A DNA stretch of 64,000 nt from an uncultured Roseibium sp. (GTDB lineage Bacteria; Pseudomonadota; Alphaproteobacteria; Rhizobiales; Stappiaceae). The position numbers and the translations under genes were made by a program. Shown here one piece after another: positions 53,295 through 62,377 of this stretch. The number at the start of each line of letters is the position of its first letter. Positions within the stretch are counted from its first letter, which is position 1. Location: NCBI RefSeq assembly GCF_947499295.1, contig NZ_CANMNP010000001.1:62001-126000 (forward strand), in the 5' to 3' direction. The notes below the pieces were generated by a model. The model saw only the letters and a list, made by a program, of their open reading frames with translations, did not search any database and was not told the origin of the DNA.

Positions 53295-55961
53295 ATGAAC
53301 GTCGTCATTGTGGAATCGCCGGCGAAAGCCAAGACGATCAACAAATATCTAGGCTCCGATTACACTGTTCTGGCTTCCTATGGCCACGTGCGCGACTTGC
53401 CGGCGAAAGACGGCTCGGTGCTGCCGGACGACAATTTTTCCATGAGCTGGCAAGTGGACTCCAAGTCCCAAAAGCGTCTGACCGAGATTGCAAATGCAGT
53501 CAAGGAAGCCGACCGTCTCATTCTGGCAACCGACCCCGACCGTGAAGGCGAAGCCATCTCATGGCATGTGCTTGAAGTGTTGCAGAAAAAGCGTGTCCTG
53601 AAGGACAAGCAGGTGGAACGTGTGGTCTTTAATGCGATCACCAAGAAGGCAATCCTGGAAGCGATGGACAATCCACGCGAGTTGGATGCCCCGCTTGTCG
53701 ATGCCTATCTTGCCCGCCGCGCGCTCGATTATCTGGTTGGCTTCACCCTCTCTCCGGTCTTGTGGCGCAAACTGCCGGGCGCGCGCTCGGCCGGGCGTGT
53801 TCAGTCCGTTGCCCTGAGACTGATTTGCGACCGGGAAATGGAGATTGAAACCTTTGAATCTCAGGAATACTGGTCGATCTTCGCCAATATGAAGACGCCT
53901 GCCGGCGATATGTTTCAGGCAGGAGTGACCGGATTCGACGGCAAGAAAATCGGCCGTCTCGACATCAAGAACGAGACGGAAGCCACCACTATCAAGACCA
54001 TGCTGGAAAGCGCCAGTTTCAGCGTAGACAGCGTTGCTTCCAAGCCCGCCAAACGCAATCCGGCTGCGCCATTCACAACTTCCACCCTGCAACAGGAAGC
54101 CTCTCGCAAACTCGGGTTTGCCGCGTCCCGTACCATGCAAGTTGCGCAGAAGCTTTATGAAGGCATTTCCATAGGTGGTGAGACATCCGGTCTGATCACC
54201 TACATGCGTACAGACGGCGTGCAAATTGCCGGTGAAGCAATTGCTGCGGCCCGCTCGGTGATCGGCAAGGACTTCGGCGACAAATACGTACCTGAAAAAC
54301 CGCGTGTATATTCCTCGAAGGCAAAGAATGCCCAGGAGGCACACGAGGCGATCCGACCGACCGACCTTTCCCGCCGTCCCAAGGATGTTGCCCAGTTCCT
54401 CGATCCGGACCAGGCCAGACTTTACGAGCTGGTATGGAAGCGCACCATGGCGTCGCAGATGGAATCGGCTGTGCTGGAGCGTACGACTATCGAAATTGTC
54501 GCCGATGGCTCGGGCAAGCGTGCCAACTTGCGCGCAACAGGGTCCGTCGTGCGCTTCGATGGTTTCCTGGCTCTTTACCAGGAAGGCCGCGACGACGACG
54601 ACGACGAAAACTCAAAGCGTCTGCCTCTGGTCGATCAGGGCGCTTCATTGAGCGCGACTTCCGTCGACGGATCGACGGAAGCGATTGAATCAAGCCAGCA
54701 CTTTACGACACCTCCGCCCCGTTACACCGAGGCTAGTCTCGTCAAGAAGATGGAAGAACTCGGCATCGGCCGTCCGTCAACCTACGCATCGACGCTACAA
54801 ACGCTTCGCGACCGCGACTATGTCGAGCTCGACAAGAAGCAACTGGTACCGCAGGACAAGGGCCGAATTGTTATTGCGTTCCTTGAAAGCTTCTTTCAGC
54901 GCTATGTTGAGTTCGATTTCACAGCGAGTCTTGAAGAGAAACTCGACAAGATTTCAGCTGGCGAGCTTTCCTGGCTCGACGTTCTGCGGGACTTCTGGAC
55001 CGGTTTCTCCGGTGCGGTCGATGAAATCAAGGATCTGCGCGTTGCACAAGTAATTGACGCGCTGAACGAGCTGCTTGGTCCGCATATCTTCCCGCCCAAG
55101 GAAGACGGTACCGAACCGCGCAAATGTCCGTCATGCGACACTGGACAACTTTCACTGAAAGTCAGCCGCTGGGGCGCCTTTATCGGCTGTTCCAACTATC
55201 CCGAATGCGGGTTCACCCGCCAACTGGGCAAACCGAGCGGCGAAGATGGCGACGCGGATGAAGGCCCCAAGGTGCTCGGTGTCGACCCGGAAACCGGACA
55301 GGAAGTATCGCTAAGAACCGGTCGTTTCGGTCCATATGTTCAGCTTGGCGCAGAAGCCAAGCCAAAACGCGCCTCTCTGCCCAAGGGGTGGTCCGCGCCT
55401 GATATGGACCTGGACAAGGCTCTTCAGCTTCTATCTTTGCCTCGCGAGGTCGGACCTCACCCTGAAGACGGCAAGATGATAAGCGCCGGTATTGGCCGCT
55501 ATGGACCTTTCGTTCTTCATGAAGGCACCTACGCCAATCTGTCCACGCCGGATGAGGTCTTCTCCGTCGGCATCAATCGTGCCGTCGACGCGCTTGCCGA
55601 AAAGCGTGCCAAAGGCGGTGGTCGGCGCGGTGCTGCGGCCACACCGTTGAAGGAACTCGGCGACCACCCCGACGAGGGCGGTCCCATCAATGTCTATGAA
55701 GGTCGCTATGGGCCTTATGTCAAACACGGCAAAATCAACGCCACTCTGCCAAAGGATTCGGATCCAAAGGCAGTCACGTTGGAACAAGCGCTTGAATTGA
55801 TCGCCGCAAAGGCCGCCAAGGGCGGCGGAAAGAAAAAGGCAACTGCCAAGAAAAGCACGGCGAAAAAGACAACGACCAAGAAGGCCACCACAAAAAAGAC
55901 TTCCACCAAGGCCAAAGTGGATGCTTCGTCGGACGAGGTACCCTGGGATGACGCCTCTTGA
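53295..55961 (+). CDS. topA: DNA topoisomerase I
   Basis: An 888-residue type IA topoisomerase that relaxes negative supercoils. The toprim domain opens with MNVVIVESPAKAKTINKYLG, and the toprim acidic residues are in ATDPDREGEAISWH. The catalytic tyrosine is Y303 in GLITYMRTDG. A single four-cysteine zinc ribbon (KCPSCDTGQL to NYPECGF) follows near residues 610-640, then three TOPRIM C-terminal repeats (GRFGPYVQLG, GRYGPFVLHE, GRYGPYVKHG). The tail is a run of K, T and A repeats typical of alphaproteobacterial enzymes. Its stop overlaps the rnr start. Confidence 0.97.
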   Translation: MNVVIVESPAKAKTINKYLGSDYTVLASYGHVRDLPAKDGSVLPDDNFSMSWQVDSKSQKRLTEIANAVKEADRLILATDPDREGEAISWHVLEVLQKKRVLKDKQVERVVFNAITKKAILEAMDNPRELDAPLVDAYLARRALDYLVGFTLSPVLWRKLPGARSAGRVQSVALRLICDREMEIETFESQEYWSIFANMKTPAGDMFQAGVTGFDGKKIGRLDIKNETEATTIKTMLESASFSVDSVASKPAKRNPAAPFTTSTLQQEASRKLGFAASRTMQVAQKLYEGISIGGETSGLITYMRTDGVQIAGEAIAAARSVIGKDFGDKYVPEKPRVYSSKAKNAQEAHEAIRPTDLSRRPKDVAQFLDPDQARLYELVWKRTMASQMESAVLERTTIEIVADGSGKRANLRATGSVVRFDGFLALYQEGRDDDDDENSKRLPLVDQGASLSATSVDGSTEAIESSQHFTTPPPRYTEASLVKKMEELGIGRPSTYASTLQTLRDRDYVELDKKQLVPQDKGRIVIAFLESFFQRYVEFDFTASLEEKLDKISAGELSWLDVLRDFWTGFSGAVDEIKDLRVAQVIDALNELLGPHIFPPKEDGTEPRKCPSCDTGQLSLKVSRWGAFIGCSNYPECGFTRQLGKPSGEDGDADEGPKVLGVDPETGQEVSLRTGRFGPYVQLGAEAKPKRASLPKGWSAPDMDLDKALQLLSLPREVGPHPEDGKMISAGIGRYGPFVLHEGTYANLSTPDEVFSVGINRAVDALAEKRAKGGGRRGAAATPLKELGDHPDEGGPINVYEGRYGPYVKHGKINATLPKDSDPKAVTLEQALELIAAKAAKGGGKKKATAKKSTAKKTTTKKATTKKTSTKAKVDASSDEVPWDDAS

Positions 55962-58276
55962 GCGCAAAACGCATTAACACGCGCAAACATACAAACCGAA
56001 AACACGCCAAGGTACCCGGCGAAATGCCCTCCCGTGAGGATATTCTCGCATTTGTCGCTGACAATCCCGGGCGTGCGGGCAAGCGGGAAATCGCACGCCA
56101 CTTCGGGATCATCGGCGGCGCGCGCATTCATCTCAAGAAAATGCTCAAGGACCTGGCAGATGACGGTCTGATTGAAAAGCGCAACAAGCGCATGATCCGG
56201 CCAAGCGACTTGCCGTCCGTCTTTATCGTCAGCTTGAACGCCCGCGACAGGGATGGCGAGCTCCTGGGAACTCCGGTCGATTGGGACGAGGAAGCAGGTG
56301 CACCACCAAAAATTCTAGTTCTTACCGGCAAGACCAAGAATACCCAGGCCGGGGTCGGAGACAGAGCGCTCATCCGCCTGACTGAAGCAGAGACCGGCCC
56401 GGAAGCGGAACATGTCGGCCGTGTCATCAGAGTTCTAGAAAAACGGCAAGGCGCTATCCTCGGCATCCTTCGCAAACGCGACGGAAACCGACCGGCTTAT
56501 CTGGAGCCGATAGACCGAAAGCAACGGGAACTGGATGTTGACCCGGCAGAGATGAAGGAAGCTGACGACGGCGACCTCGTCAGTGTCCAGGTGACGAGAT
56601 CCGGTCGATATGGCCACCCGCGCGCATCCATCGTGGAGCGGTTCGGCTCCATGAACTCGGAAAAGGCTGTTTCGGAGATTGCACTTCAGTCGCTTGGCAT
56701 TCCGCATGTCTTTCCGTCCGCAGTTGTGCAGCAGGCTGACAGCGCCAAACCCGTTGAAAAACTGGGTAAGCGCGAAGACTGGCGTCAGGTTCCGCTGATC
56801 ACCATCGACCCACCCGATGCCAAGGATCACGACGACGCCGTCTATGCGGAACCGGACAACGATCCGCAAAATGAAGGCGGATATGTCATATATGTCGCGA
56901 TCGCCGATGTGGCCCATTATGTCACGCCCGGATCGCCGATGGATCGGGAAGCACACTTGCGGGGAAACTCGGTCTATTTCCCGGATCGCGTCATTCCCAT
57001 GTTGCCGGAGCGCATTTCAAACCAGCTCTGCTCCTTGAGGGAAAAAGAAGACAAGCCTGCGATGGGTGCGCGCATGGTCTTTGACAAGACCGGACGCAAG
57101 GTCAATCACACCTTTCACCGGGTTCTGATGCGCTCGGCCGCCAAGCTGTCCTACCTGCAAGCTCAAAAAGCCATAGACGGTGTAACCGACGAAAGGACAG
57201 AAACGCTCCTTGAGGGCGTTCTGAAGCCACTGTGGGCAGCTTACGAGGTCTTGAAGAAGGGGCGCTCGGCCAGGGAACCTCTGGAGCTTGACCTGCCTGA
57301 ACGAAAGATCAAATTGAAGCCCGACGGCACTGTTGATCATGTCTACGTTCCTGAGCGCCTCGATGCACACAAACTCATCGAAGAGTTCATGATCCAGGCG
57401 AATGTCGCAGCAGCGGAAACACTGGAAAAAAAGAAGTCGCCCCTGCTCTACCGGGTTCACGATGCATCTACCCCAGAAAAACTTGAAAGCCTCAAGGAGT
57501 TTCTGTCAACATTGTCCATGAAGCTTCCATCATCCGGTGGATTGAGGCCCGCGGTGTTCAACGGAATATTGGCCAAGGTCAAAGACACGCCGCAGGCGCA
57601 TCTGGTCAACGAGGTGATCCTGCGCAGTCAGGCACAAGCAGAATACACGCCGCAAAATATCGGCCACTTCGGACTGAACCTGCGGCGGTATGCTCATTTC
57701 ACATCACCCATCCGCCGATACGCGGATTTGATTGTCCATCGCGGCCTCATATCGGCCCTGGGCCTTGGCAATGATGGTCTGCAAGACGGAATTGAGGCCA
57801 AACTCGAAGCTATCGGCGCAGAAATATCTTCTGCCGAACGCCGGGCGATGCTGGCGGAGCGCGATACCATCGACCGCCTGATCGCGCTTTGGATGAGCGA
57901 CCAGATCGGCGCGACGTTTCAGGGACGAATTGCCGGTGTCGTAAAGTCTGGACTTTTCGTGCGCCTTGAAGACACCGGTGCTGATGGCTTCGTTCCCGCA
58001 TCGACGATTGGTGTCGACTACTATCGCTACGACGAAGGGTCGCATGCCTTGATAGGTGACAAAACCGGCGAGACTTATCAACTTGGTGACCAGGTGGAAG
58101 TCAGGCTTGTTGAAGCTGCGCCATTTGCCGGAGCTCTCAAATTCGAGATTCTCAGCCATGGACGGATGGCAGGGAAACGTATTCGCAAAGCAACTCCCAA
58201 GGCGCGGCGCGGTCCGCCCAAAGGCGGACGCAACAAGACCTCCACACGGAAACAAAGCCGAAGGAGGGCCTCGTGA
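55958..58276 (+). CDS. rnr: Ribonuclease R
   Basis: A 772-residue 3'-5' exoribonuclease of the RNB family. In order: a winged-helix region (SREDILAFVADNPGRAGKREIARHFG), cold-shock-like OB domains, the RNB catalytic domain with ITIDPPDAKDHDDAVYAE (the metal-binding aspartates), an S1 domain near residues 640-725 (GRIAGVVKSGLFVRLEDTGADG), and a basic tail. The start is a TTG overlapping the topA stop (TTGA); the ribosome site is weak, so a later ATG (before PSREDIL) is also possible. It is coupled by GTGA to the next gene. Confidence 0.96.
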   Translation: MSAKRINTRKHTNRKHAKVPGEMPSREDILAFVADNPGRAGKREIARHFGIIGGARIHLKKMLKDLADDGLIEKRNKRMIRPSDLPSVFIVSLNARDRDGELLGTPVDWDEEAGAPPKILVLTGKTKNTQAGVGDRALIRLTEAETGPEAEHVGRVIRVLEKRQGAILGILRKRDGNRPAYLEPIDRKQRELDVDPAEMKEADDGDLVSVQVTRSGRYGHPRASIVERFGSMNSEKAVSEIALQSLGIPHVFPSAVVQQADSAKPVEKLGKREDWRQVPLITIDPPDAKDHDDAVYAEPDNDPQNEGGYVIYVAIADVAHYVTPGSPMDREAHLRGNSVYFPDRVIPMLPERISNQLCSLREKEDKPAMGARMVFDKTGRKVNHTFHRVLMRSAAKLSYLQAQKAIDGVTDERTETLLEGVLKPLWAAYEVLKKGRSAREPLELDLPERKIKLKPDGTVDHVYVPERLDAHKLIEEFMIQANVAAAETLEKKKSPLLYRVHDASTPEKLESLKEFLSTLSMKLPSSGGLRPAVFNGILAKVKDTPQAHLVNEVILRSQAQAEYTPQNIGHFGLNLRRYAHFTSPIRRYADLIVHRGLISALGLGNDGLQDGIEAKLEAIGAEISSAERRAMLAERDTIDRLIALWMSDQIGATFQGRIAGVVKSGLFVRLEDTGADGFVPASTIGVDYYRYDEGSHALIGDKTGETYQLGDQVEVRLVEAAPFAGALKFEILSHGRMAGKRIRKATPKARRGPPKGGRNKTSTRKQSRRRAS

Positions 58277-58749
58277 CGGTTCGCTATGAGTTGAATGAAA
58301 ACCTTGCTGCGCCGCCCGAGAAAGCAGCCAAACCGCGCCGAGCAGTCATGCCGGCAATGTTGCGGGGCGCATTCAATCGCTGCATGGCCTGCGGCGAAGG
58401 AAAGGTCTTTGACGGCTTTCTGAAAACACGCCATGCCTGTTCGAATTGCGGTGAAGAGTTTCATCATCATCGCGCGGACGATGCACCGCCCTATTTCACG
58501 ATCACCATTGTCGGCCACATCATCATTCCAGCCCTTCTGGTTGTCGAGGTCATGTGGCGCCCGGCAATCTGGATCCACATGTCGATCTGGCTGCCACTCA
58601 CCGTTTTCCTGGCACTCGCTCTCATGCGGCCCGTAAAGGGGGCATTGGTCGGTCTGCAATGGGCCCTCTATATGCACGGTTTCGATCCCGAAGCCGAAGA
58701 CGACATGCCCGTTATCGACATGTCGGCGGGGCACGAAGGCACCCCATGA
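58273..58749 (+). CDS. DUF983 membrane protein
   Basis: A 158-residue protein with a zinc-finger-like pair, CMACGEGKVFDGFLKTRHACSNC (region only), followed by HHHRADDAPPYFTI and two transmembrane helices. The histidine-rich loop just before the first helix is typical of DUF983. No function is established. The GTG start overlaps rnr by 4 bp and its stop overlaps the NUDIX gene start by 4 bp, so this three-gene block is tightly coupled. Confidence 0.9.
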   Translation: MTVRYELNENLAAPPEKAAKPRRAVMPAMLRGAFNRCMACGEGKVFDGFLKTRHACSNCGEEFHHHRADDAPPYFTITIVGHIIIPALLVVEVMWRPAIWIHMSIWLPLTVFLALALMRPVKGALVGLQWALYMHGFDPEAEDDMPVIDMSAGHEGTP

Positions 58750-59492
58750 CCGGTTCATTCGAAAAGCAGTTGGCAAAAGACGAAAAGGCCGGCGACTACC
58801 CCTATATCCGGCCGAAGGACGCTGCTACGCTGCTCATCCTCGACAGGGACGGATCGGGTGACGTCAGATTGCTGATGGGCCGTCGGCACATGCGCCACAC
58901 GTTTATGCCCGGAAAATTCGTTTTCCCCGGCGGACGGGTCGATCCGGCAGACTCCAGAGTAGCAAATGTGCTTCCCTATCACCCGGACGTTCAGGCGCGT
59001 CTTTCAAAGGGATTGAAAAAGGTCAAGACCGAAGCACGTGTCCGTGCTTTCGCACTTGCCGCAATCCGAGAGACCTATGAAGAAGCCGGGCTTTTCATCG
59101 GCAAGAAGGACAGCGGAACCCCTCAACGGCTCGGCACAGGCTTCGAGGCTTTCGTGGAACGCGGCATTCAGCCGGACCTTGGCGGCCTGCGCATGATCGC
59201 CAGGGCGGTTACCCCGACGAAACGCCCTCGCCGCTTCGACACCCGTTTCTTTTCGGTCTGGGCCGATGCGATCGCCGATAGGCTGCCGGATGGGAAAGGT
59301 CCTTCCGGGGAATTGGAAGACTGTGCCTGGCTCACGCTTGAAGAGGCGCGAGAAAAAGAGCTGCCGTTGATCACGACAAAGATATTGGCCGACCTGGAAA
59401 GCCGACTGGAAACGGACCCGGACCTGTCTCCAGGCACTGCCGTTCCTTACTATTATTTTCGCAACGGTGCGTTTGTGCGGGACTTTTTGTAG
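58746..59492 (+). CDS. NUDIX hydrolase
   Basis: A 248-residue hydrolase. The Nudix box is split: the glycine part KFVFPGGRVDPADSRV is separated from REU-type AIRETYEEAGLFIG by an insertion of about 40 residues, as in the NUDT19/RppH-unlike group that may act on CoA or related compounds. The substrate is unknown. The ATG overlaps the DUF983 stop (ATGA). It is usually found in this position in alphaproteobacteria. Confidence 0.9.
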   Translation: MTGSFEKQLAKDEKAGDYPYIRPKDAATLLILDRDGSGDVRLLMGRRHMRHTFMPGKFVFPGGRVDPADSRVANVLPYHPDVQARLSKGLKKVKTEARVRAFALAAIRETYEEAGLFIGKKDSGTPQRLGTGFEAFVERGIQPDLGGLRMIARAVTPTKRPRRFDTRFFSVWADAIADRLPDGKGPSGELEDCAWLTLEEAREKELPLITTKILADLESRLETDPDLSPGTAVPYYYFRNGAFVRDFL

Positions 59493-59569
59493 CTGTTCGG
59501 AATTCAGCGCACCGTATCGCCTGCTGCGATGCTATAGTTGAACAGCTGCAACAGATGGAGCCTTGTTCC

Positions 59570-59971
59570 ATGAAAGACCGCGCTATCATTCCTGACGAGT
59601 TGGAGGGGTATTACAGCGACTGGAAAATGTCGCCAGGACTGGCTTGCGGAGATTTCCTGTTCTTTTCAGGATTTACCGGTGCTGACGCAGACGGAAACCT
59701 GTCCGGTGATCCTGAAACACAGATTCGCATGGCCTTCCGAAAGGTGGGGCTGGTGCTTGCCAAAGCGGGCCTGAGCTATAATGCTCTTGTGGAAATGACG
59801 ACCTATCACATTGGCCTGAAAGACCATCTTGAGCTTTTCAAGAAGATACGCGCAGAGTTTGTCGAGGAACCCTATCCCGCCTGGACTGCCGTTGAAGTGG
59901 CCGGATTTGTGCGGGACGGGGCTGTGATCGAAATCAAGGCGGTTGCCAACCGCGTACCGAAATCCGAGTAG
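59570..59971 (+). CDS. RidA/YjgF/UK114 family protein
   Basis: A 133-residue protein of the RidA family, whose best-known members hydrolyse reactive enamine or imine intermediates from amino acid metabolism. Landmarks are LFFSGFTGADADGNLSG and the C-terminal YPAWTAVEVAGFVRDGAVIEIKAVA, where canonical RidA has an Arg in a RxxVxV motif; here it is AWTAVEV, so activity towards imines is uncertain. GGAG lies 9 bp before the ATG at 59570. Confidence 0.85.
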   Translation: MKDRAIIPDELEGYYSDWKMSPGLACGDFLFFSGFTGADADGNLSGDPETQIRMAFRKVGLVLAKAGLSYNALVEMTTYHIGLKDHLELFKKIRAEFVEEPYPAWTAVEVAGFVRDGAVIEIKAVANRVPKSE

Positions 59972-60183
59972 GTTTGCCAGTCTTGGCCGCTCACTCCCCT
60001 ACACGCTGGTTCGCGCGCATTGCCGATACCCGTTAAAAATCGTCCAGGACCGCACGCAACGCTTGACTTTGACAACCTGATGAGTACTTTGCGCGCTGAT
60101 TTCAGACATTGGGGTAGAGTCACCGCCAGCCAATCTGGCCGCGAGAATTCTTTGCCCGACACAAGAGAACAGGATCCAAGGCC

Positions 60184-60351
60184 ATGGCCAAGGCGACAAC
60201 AATCAAAATCAAGCTCCTCTCCACGGCGGACACCGGCTTCTTCTATGTCACCAAGAAGAACTCCCGCACGATGACCGAAAAAATGGTCAAAAAGAAATAC
60301 GACCCGGTTGCCAAAAAGCACGTCGAGTTCAAGGAAGCCAAGATCAAGTAA
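60184..60351 (+). CDS. rpmG: 50S ribosomal protein L33
   Basis: A 55-residue protein starting [20 protein letters not shown] and ending KEAKIK. The pattern of the first beta strand, the [10 protein letters not shown] segment and the [12 protein letters not shown] end is that of bL33. The zinc-binding cysteines of the C+ form are absent, which is normal for proteobacteria. It is followed by a strong terminator. Its position near divK and the rnr group is conserved in Hyphomicrobiales. Confidence 0.96.
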   Translation: MAKATTIKIKLLSTADTGFFYVTKKNSRTMTEKMVKKKYDPVAKKHVEFKEAKIK

Positions 60352-60378
60352 TCTGGTTTTGAATGAAGCAACGATCGG

Positions 60379-60409
60379 AACCCGCCATTTCGGCGGGTTT
60401 TGTTTTTTT
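60379..60409 (+). terminator. Rho-independent terminator after rpmG
   Basis: AACCCGCC (60379-60386) and GGCGGGTT (60392-60399) pair around ATTTC, followed by TTGTTTTTTT. This is a strong intrinsic terminator. Confidence 0.93.
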
Positions 60410-60863
60410 GACGTGACCTCGCGCTTGGCTTTAGACGCGAGAAGTCAAAAGTGTGATGTTCAGAGAGAATTTGTGGTCGGCGGGAACACGGCATTCGAGG
60501 AGGCCACTCATCGGCCGGTTCCCAACCGACCTGCCCCACGGACCCAGGAGATGCGGCGGACCTGAGCACTCCGAGGGGAAACTAAATACCAGATTAACGT
60601 CGCGGCAATCACAACCGCGTCAACAAGGCCATCAGGGAAAACCCTAATCTTCGGCCACAGTACCTTATTGTTGCCTGATTGCAATAAATTCCGCGAAATA
60701 TACACAGAAACAATGCGGTTTTAGTAAATTCGTAACCTTAATGTGAGCTTGAAATTCGTTTTCATTGACCAGAGTCGCAGCTCATGAACGAGTTACGACA
60801 ACTCGTGATTGCTCGAAGTCTTTGCGAAATCTTTCACTGGCGCAGTATTTTCCGGCACGCCGG
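60410..60863. other. Gene-free interval between rpmG and divK
   Basis: This 454-bp stretch between two convergent genes holds no gene. Its right half (about 60640-60780) is AT-rich. A hairpin ACGAGTT-ACGAC-AACTCGT lies at 60788-60806 and a CCGGCACGCCGG palindrome at 60852-60863. Hyphomicrobiales relatives commonly carry pleD between divK and rpmG, and none is left here. Confidence 0.55.
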
Positions 60864-61235
60864 TCAAGCTTCGCCGAGATAGGCGCGCACCGTCTCCAGA
60901 AACTTGGCGACTGAAATGGGCTTCGAGATATAGGCCTCGCATCCACCTTGCCGAATGCGCTCTTCATCACCCTTCATGGCGAATGCTGTCACTGCAATTA
61001 CGGGAATAGACGAAATGTCCTCGTCTTCCTTGATCCACTTTGTGACCTCTAGCCCGGAAACTTCCGGGAGCTGGATGTCCATCAGGATAAGGTCCGGGTG
61101 ATGTTCCCGCGCAAGCTTGAGAGCTTCAATTCCGGTCCGGGTCTGCAAGGTGTCGTAACCGTGCGCCTCAAGCAGATCATGAAATAATTTCATGTTCAGC
61201 TCGTTGTCTTCGACGATCAACACCGATTTTGCCAT
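60864..61235 (-). CDS. divK: Single-domain cell-cycle response regulator DivK
   Basis: A 123-residue stand-alone receiver domain. The acidic pocket is E9/D10 in [14 protein letters not shown], the phospho-acceptor D53 in [13 protein letters not shown], with T83 and K105. Segment [21 protein letters not shown] and [14 protein letters not shown] are as in DivK, which in Caulobacter and Brucella works through PleC/DivJ and DivL to control CtrA. It lies convergent to rpmG and divergent from DUF3572. The usual partner gene pleD is not downstream. Confidence 0.93.
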   Translation of the reverse strand: MAKSVLIVEDNELNMKLFHDLLEAHGYDTLQTRTGIEALKLAREHHPDLILMDIQLPEVSGLEVTKWIKEDEDISSIPVIAVTAFAMKGDEERIRQGGCEAYISKPISVAKFLETVRAYLGEA

Positions 61236-61324
61236 AAGTCCGGCCCTTCACCCGGCTCGGAGCCGGTCCCATCTTTCAATTTGCGGCAATTCTGATCCGC
61301 TATGGAACCCTTCCCCGGTCCGCA

Positions 61325-61339
61325 TTAGGTTTCTTCTAA
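61325..61339. promoter_or_regulatory. CtrA-like site between divK and the DUF3572 gene
   Basis: TTAG-N7-CTAA (61325-61339) resembles the CtrA full site TTAA-N7-TTAA with one mismatch in each half and is the same on both strands. It lies about 90 bp upstream of divK and 33 bp upstream of the DUF3572 start. Regulation by CtrA is an inference. Confidence 0.3.
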
Positions 61340-61372
61340 CCCGGAATCGTTTCAGAAAGGCAAAAAAACACA

Positions 61373-61672
61373 ATGAAAAATATACACGGAAAGTCATTAT
61401 CCGTTGAAGAAGCACAAGGAATTGCCACTGAAGCACTGCTGCAGTTGAGCCGGGAGCCAGAACAGATAGGTCGTTTTCTGGCTTTTTCAGGTATTGGCCC
61501 AGAAATGATTCGGGAAGCAGCAGGAGAGCCAGGATTTCTTGCTGGCGTTCTGGAGTTCTACATGATGGACGAAGCTCTTTTGCTTGCCTTTTGTGAAAAT
61601 GCCAGCATCCGACCGACCATGATCGCCGCCGCCCGGTATGCCTTGAGCGGAGGTGTGGAAGACCATGCCTGA
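61373..61672 (+). CDS. DUF3572 family protein
   Basis: A 99-residue helical protein that reads as DUF3572 (VEEAQGIATEALLQLSREPE, then RFLAFSGIGPEMIREAA and LEFYMMDEALLLAFCE). It is divergent from divK, a position conserved in Hyphomicrobiales, but no function is known. Its stop overlaps the next gene's start by 8 bp. The ribosome site is weak (GAAAGG). Confidence 0.85.
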   Translation: MKNIHGKSLSVEEAQGIATEALLQLSREPEQIGRFLAFSGIGPEMIREAAGEPGFLAGVLEFYMMDEALLLAFCENASIRPTMIAAARYALSGGVEDHA

Positions 61673-62327
61673 ACCGACACCGGTTTTACCCGAAGTTTTG
61701 GGTCAGATCCGCGCTTTGCCAGCGTCTGGTAGACCGCTGATTGTCTGTGATGTCGATGAAGTCATTTTGCATCTGACGACCCATTTGGAGGACTATCTTC
61801 ATTCCAACGGTCTGATGTTCTTGAAGTACGAATACCGACTGACCGGAAACATCGGCGACAAGAAAACCGGCACATCACTGAGTGCGGCAGAGGTCAAGCA
61901 ACTGCTGTTGAGATTTTTCGACGAAATCAGCCCACATCAGGACATGGTACCGGGCGCTGACATGGCGCTCCAGAAACTGTCCAACGATTGGGACGTTGTG
62001 TTACTGACAAATCTTCCAGGCGCGCACAACAAGCCGGTTAGAGAGAACCTGCTGGCCGCCAAGGGACTTACTTATCCGGTGTTAACGAACTCAGGACCCA
62101 AGGGCGGCGCGGTCGCGGCCCTCGCCGCGGGCCGACCTTCTCCCATTGTCTTCATCGACGACAGCCCAACCAACCATAGTTCCGTGAACGCCTCCCTGCC
62201 CTCGTCCATTCAGATCCAGTTTATCGCCGACCCGAGGTTCCTGACCTCAATGACACGCGAAGAGCATGTTGATCTGCTGACAGGGGATTGGCAGGAGACG
62301 GAAAGCTTTATCAGCAGTATTCTGTAG
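61665..62327 (+). CDS. HAD-superfamily phosphatase-like protein
   Basis: A 220-residue protein with the HAD motifs: motif [11 protein letters not shown] (the nucleophile Asp and the acid/base Asp), motif [11 protein letters not shown], and motif [12 protein letters not shown] lysine near PKGGAV could be motif III. The cap region lies between motif I and II ([17 protein letters not shown] onward). The substrate is unknown. The ATG at 61665 is chosen with GGAGG 11 bp upstream. It overlaps DUF3572 by 8 bp and precedes dinB, so the three genes probably form a unit. Confidence 0.8.
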   Translation: MPEPTPVLPEVLGQIRALPASGRPLIVCDVDEVILHLTTHLEDYLHSNGLMFLKYEYRLTGNIGDKKTGTSLSAAEVKQLLLRFFDEISPHQDMVPGADMALQKLSNDWDVVLLTNLPGAHNKPVRENLLAAKGLTYPVLTNSGPKGGAVAALAAGRPSPIVFIDDSPTNHSSVNASLPSSIQIQFIADPRFLTSMTREEHVDLLTGDWQETESFISSIL

Positions 62328-62377
62328 CCGGCGAAAACCAGATAGCTTGGCCCACAGCTTCCGCACCAGAGATATCC

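Noticed and set aside
60784..60882. Possible 32-codon gene starting at the ATG at 60784
   Set aside because: No ribosome site, no recognisable sequence and its end overlaps divK; it lies over a small hairpin.
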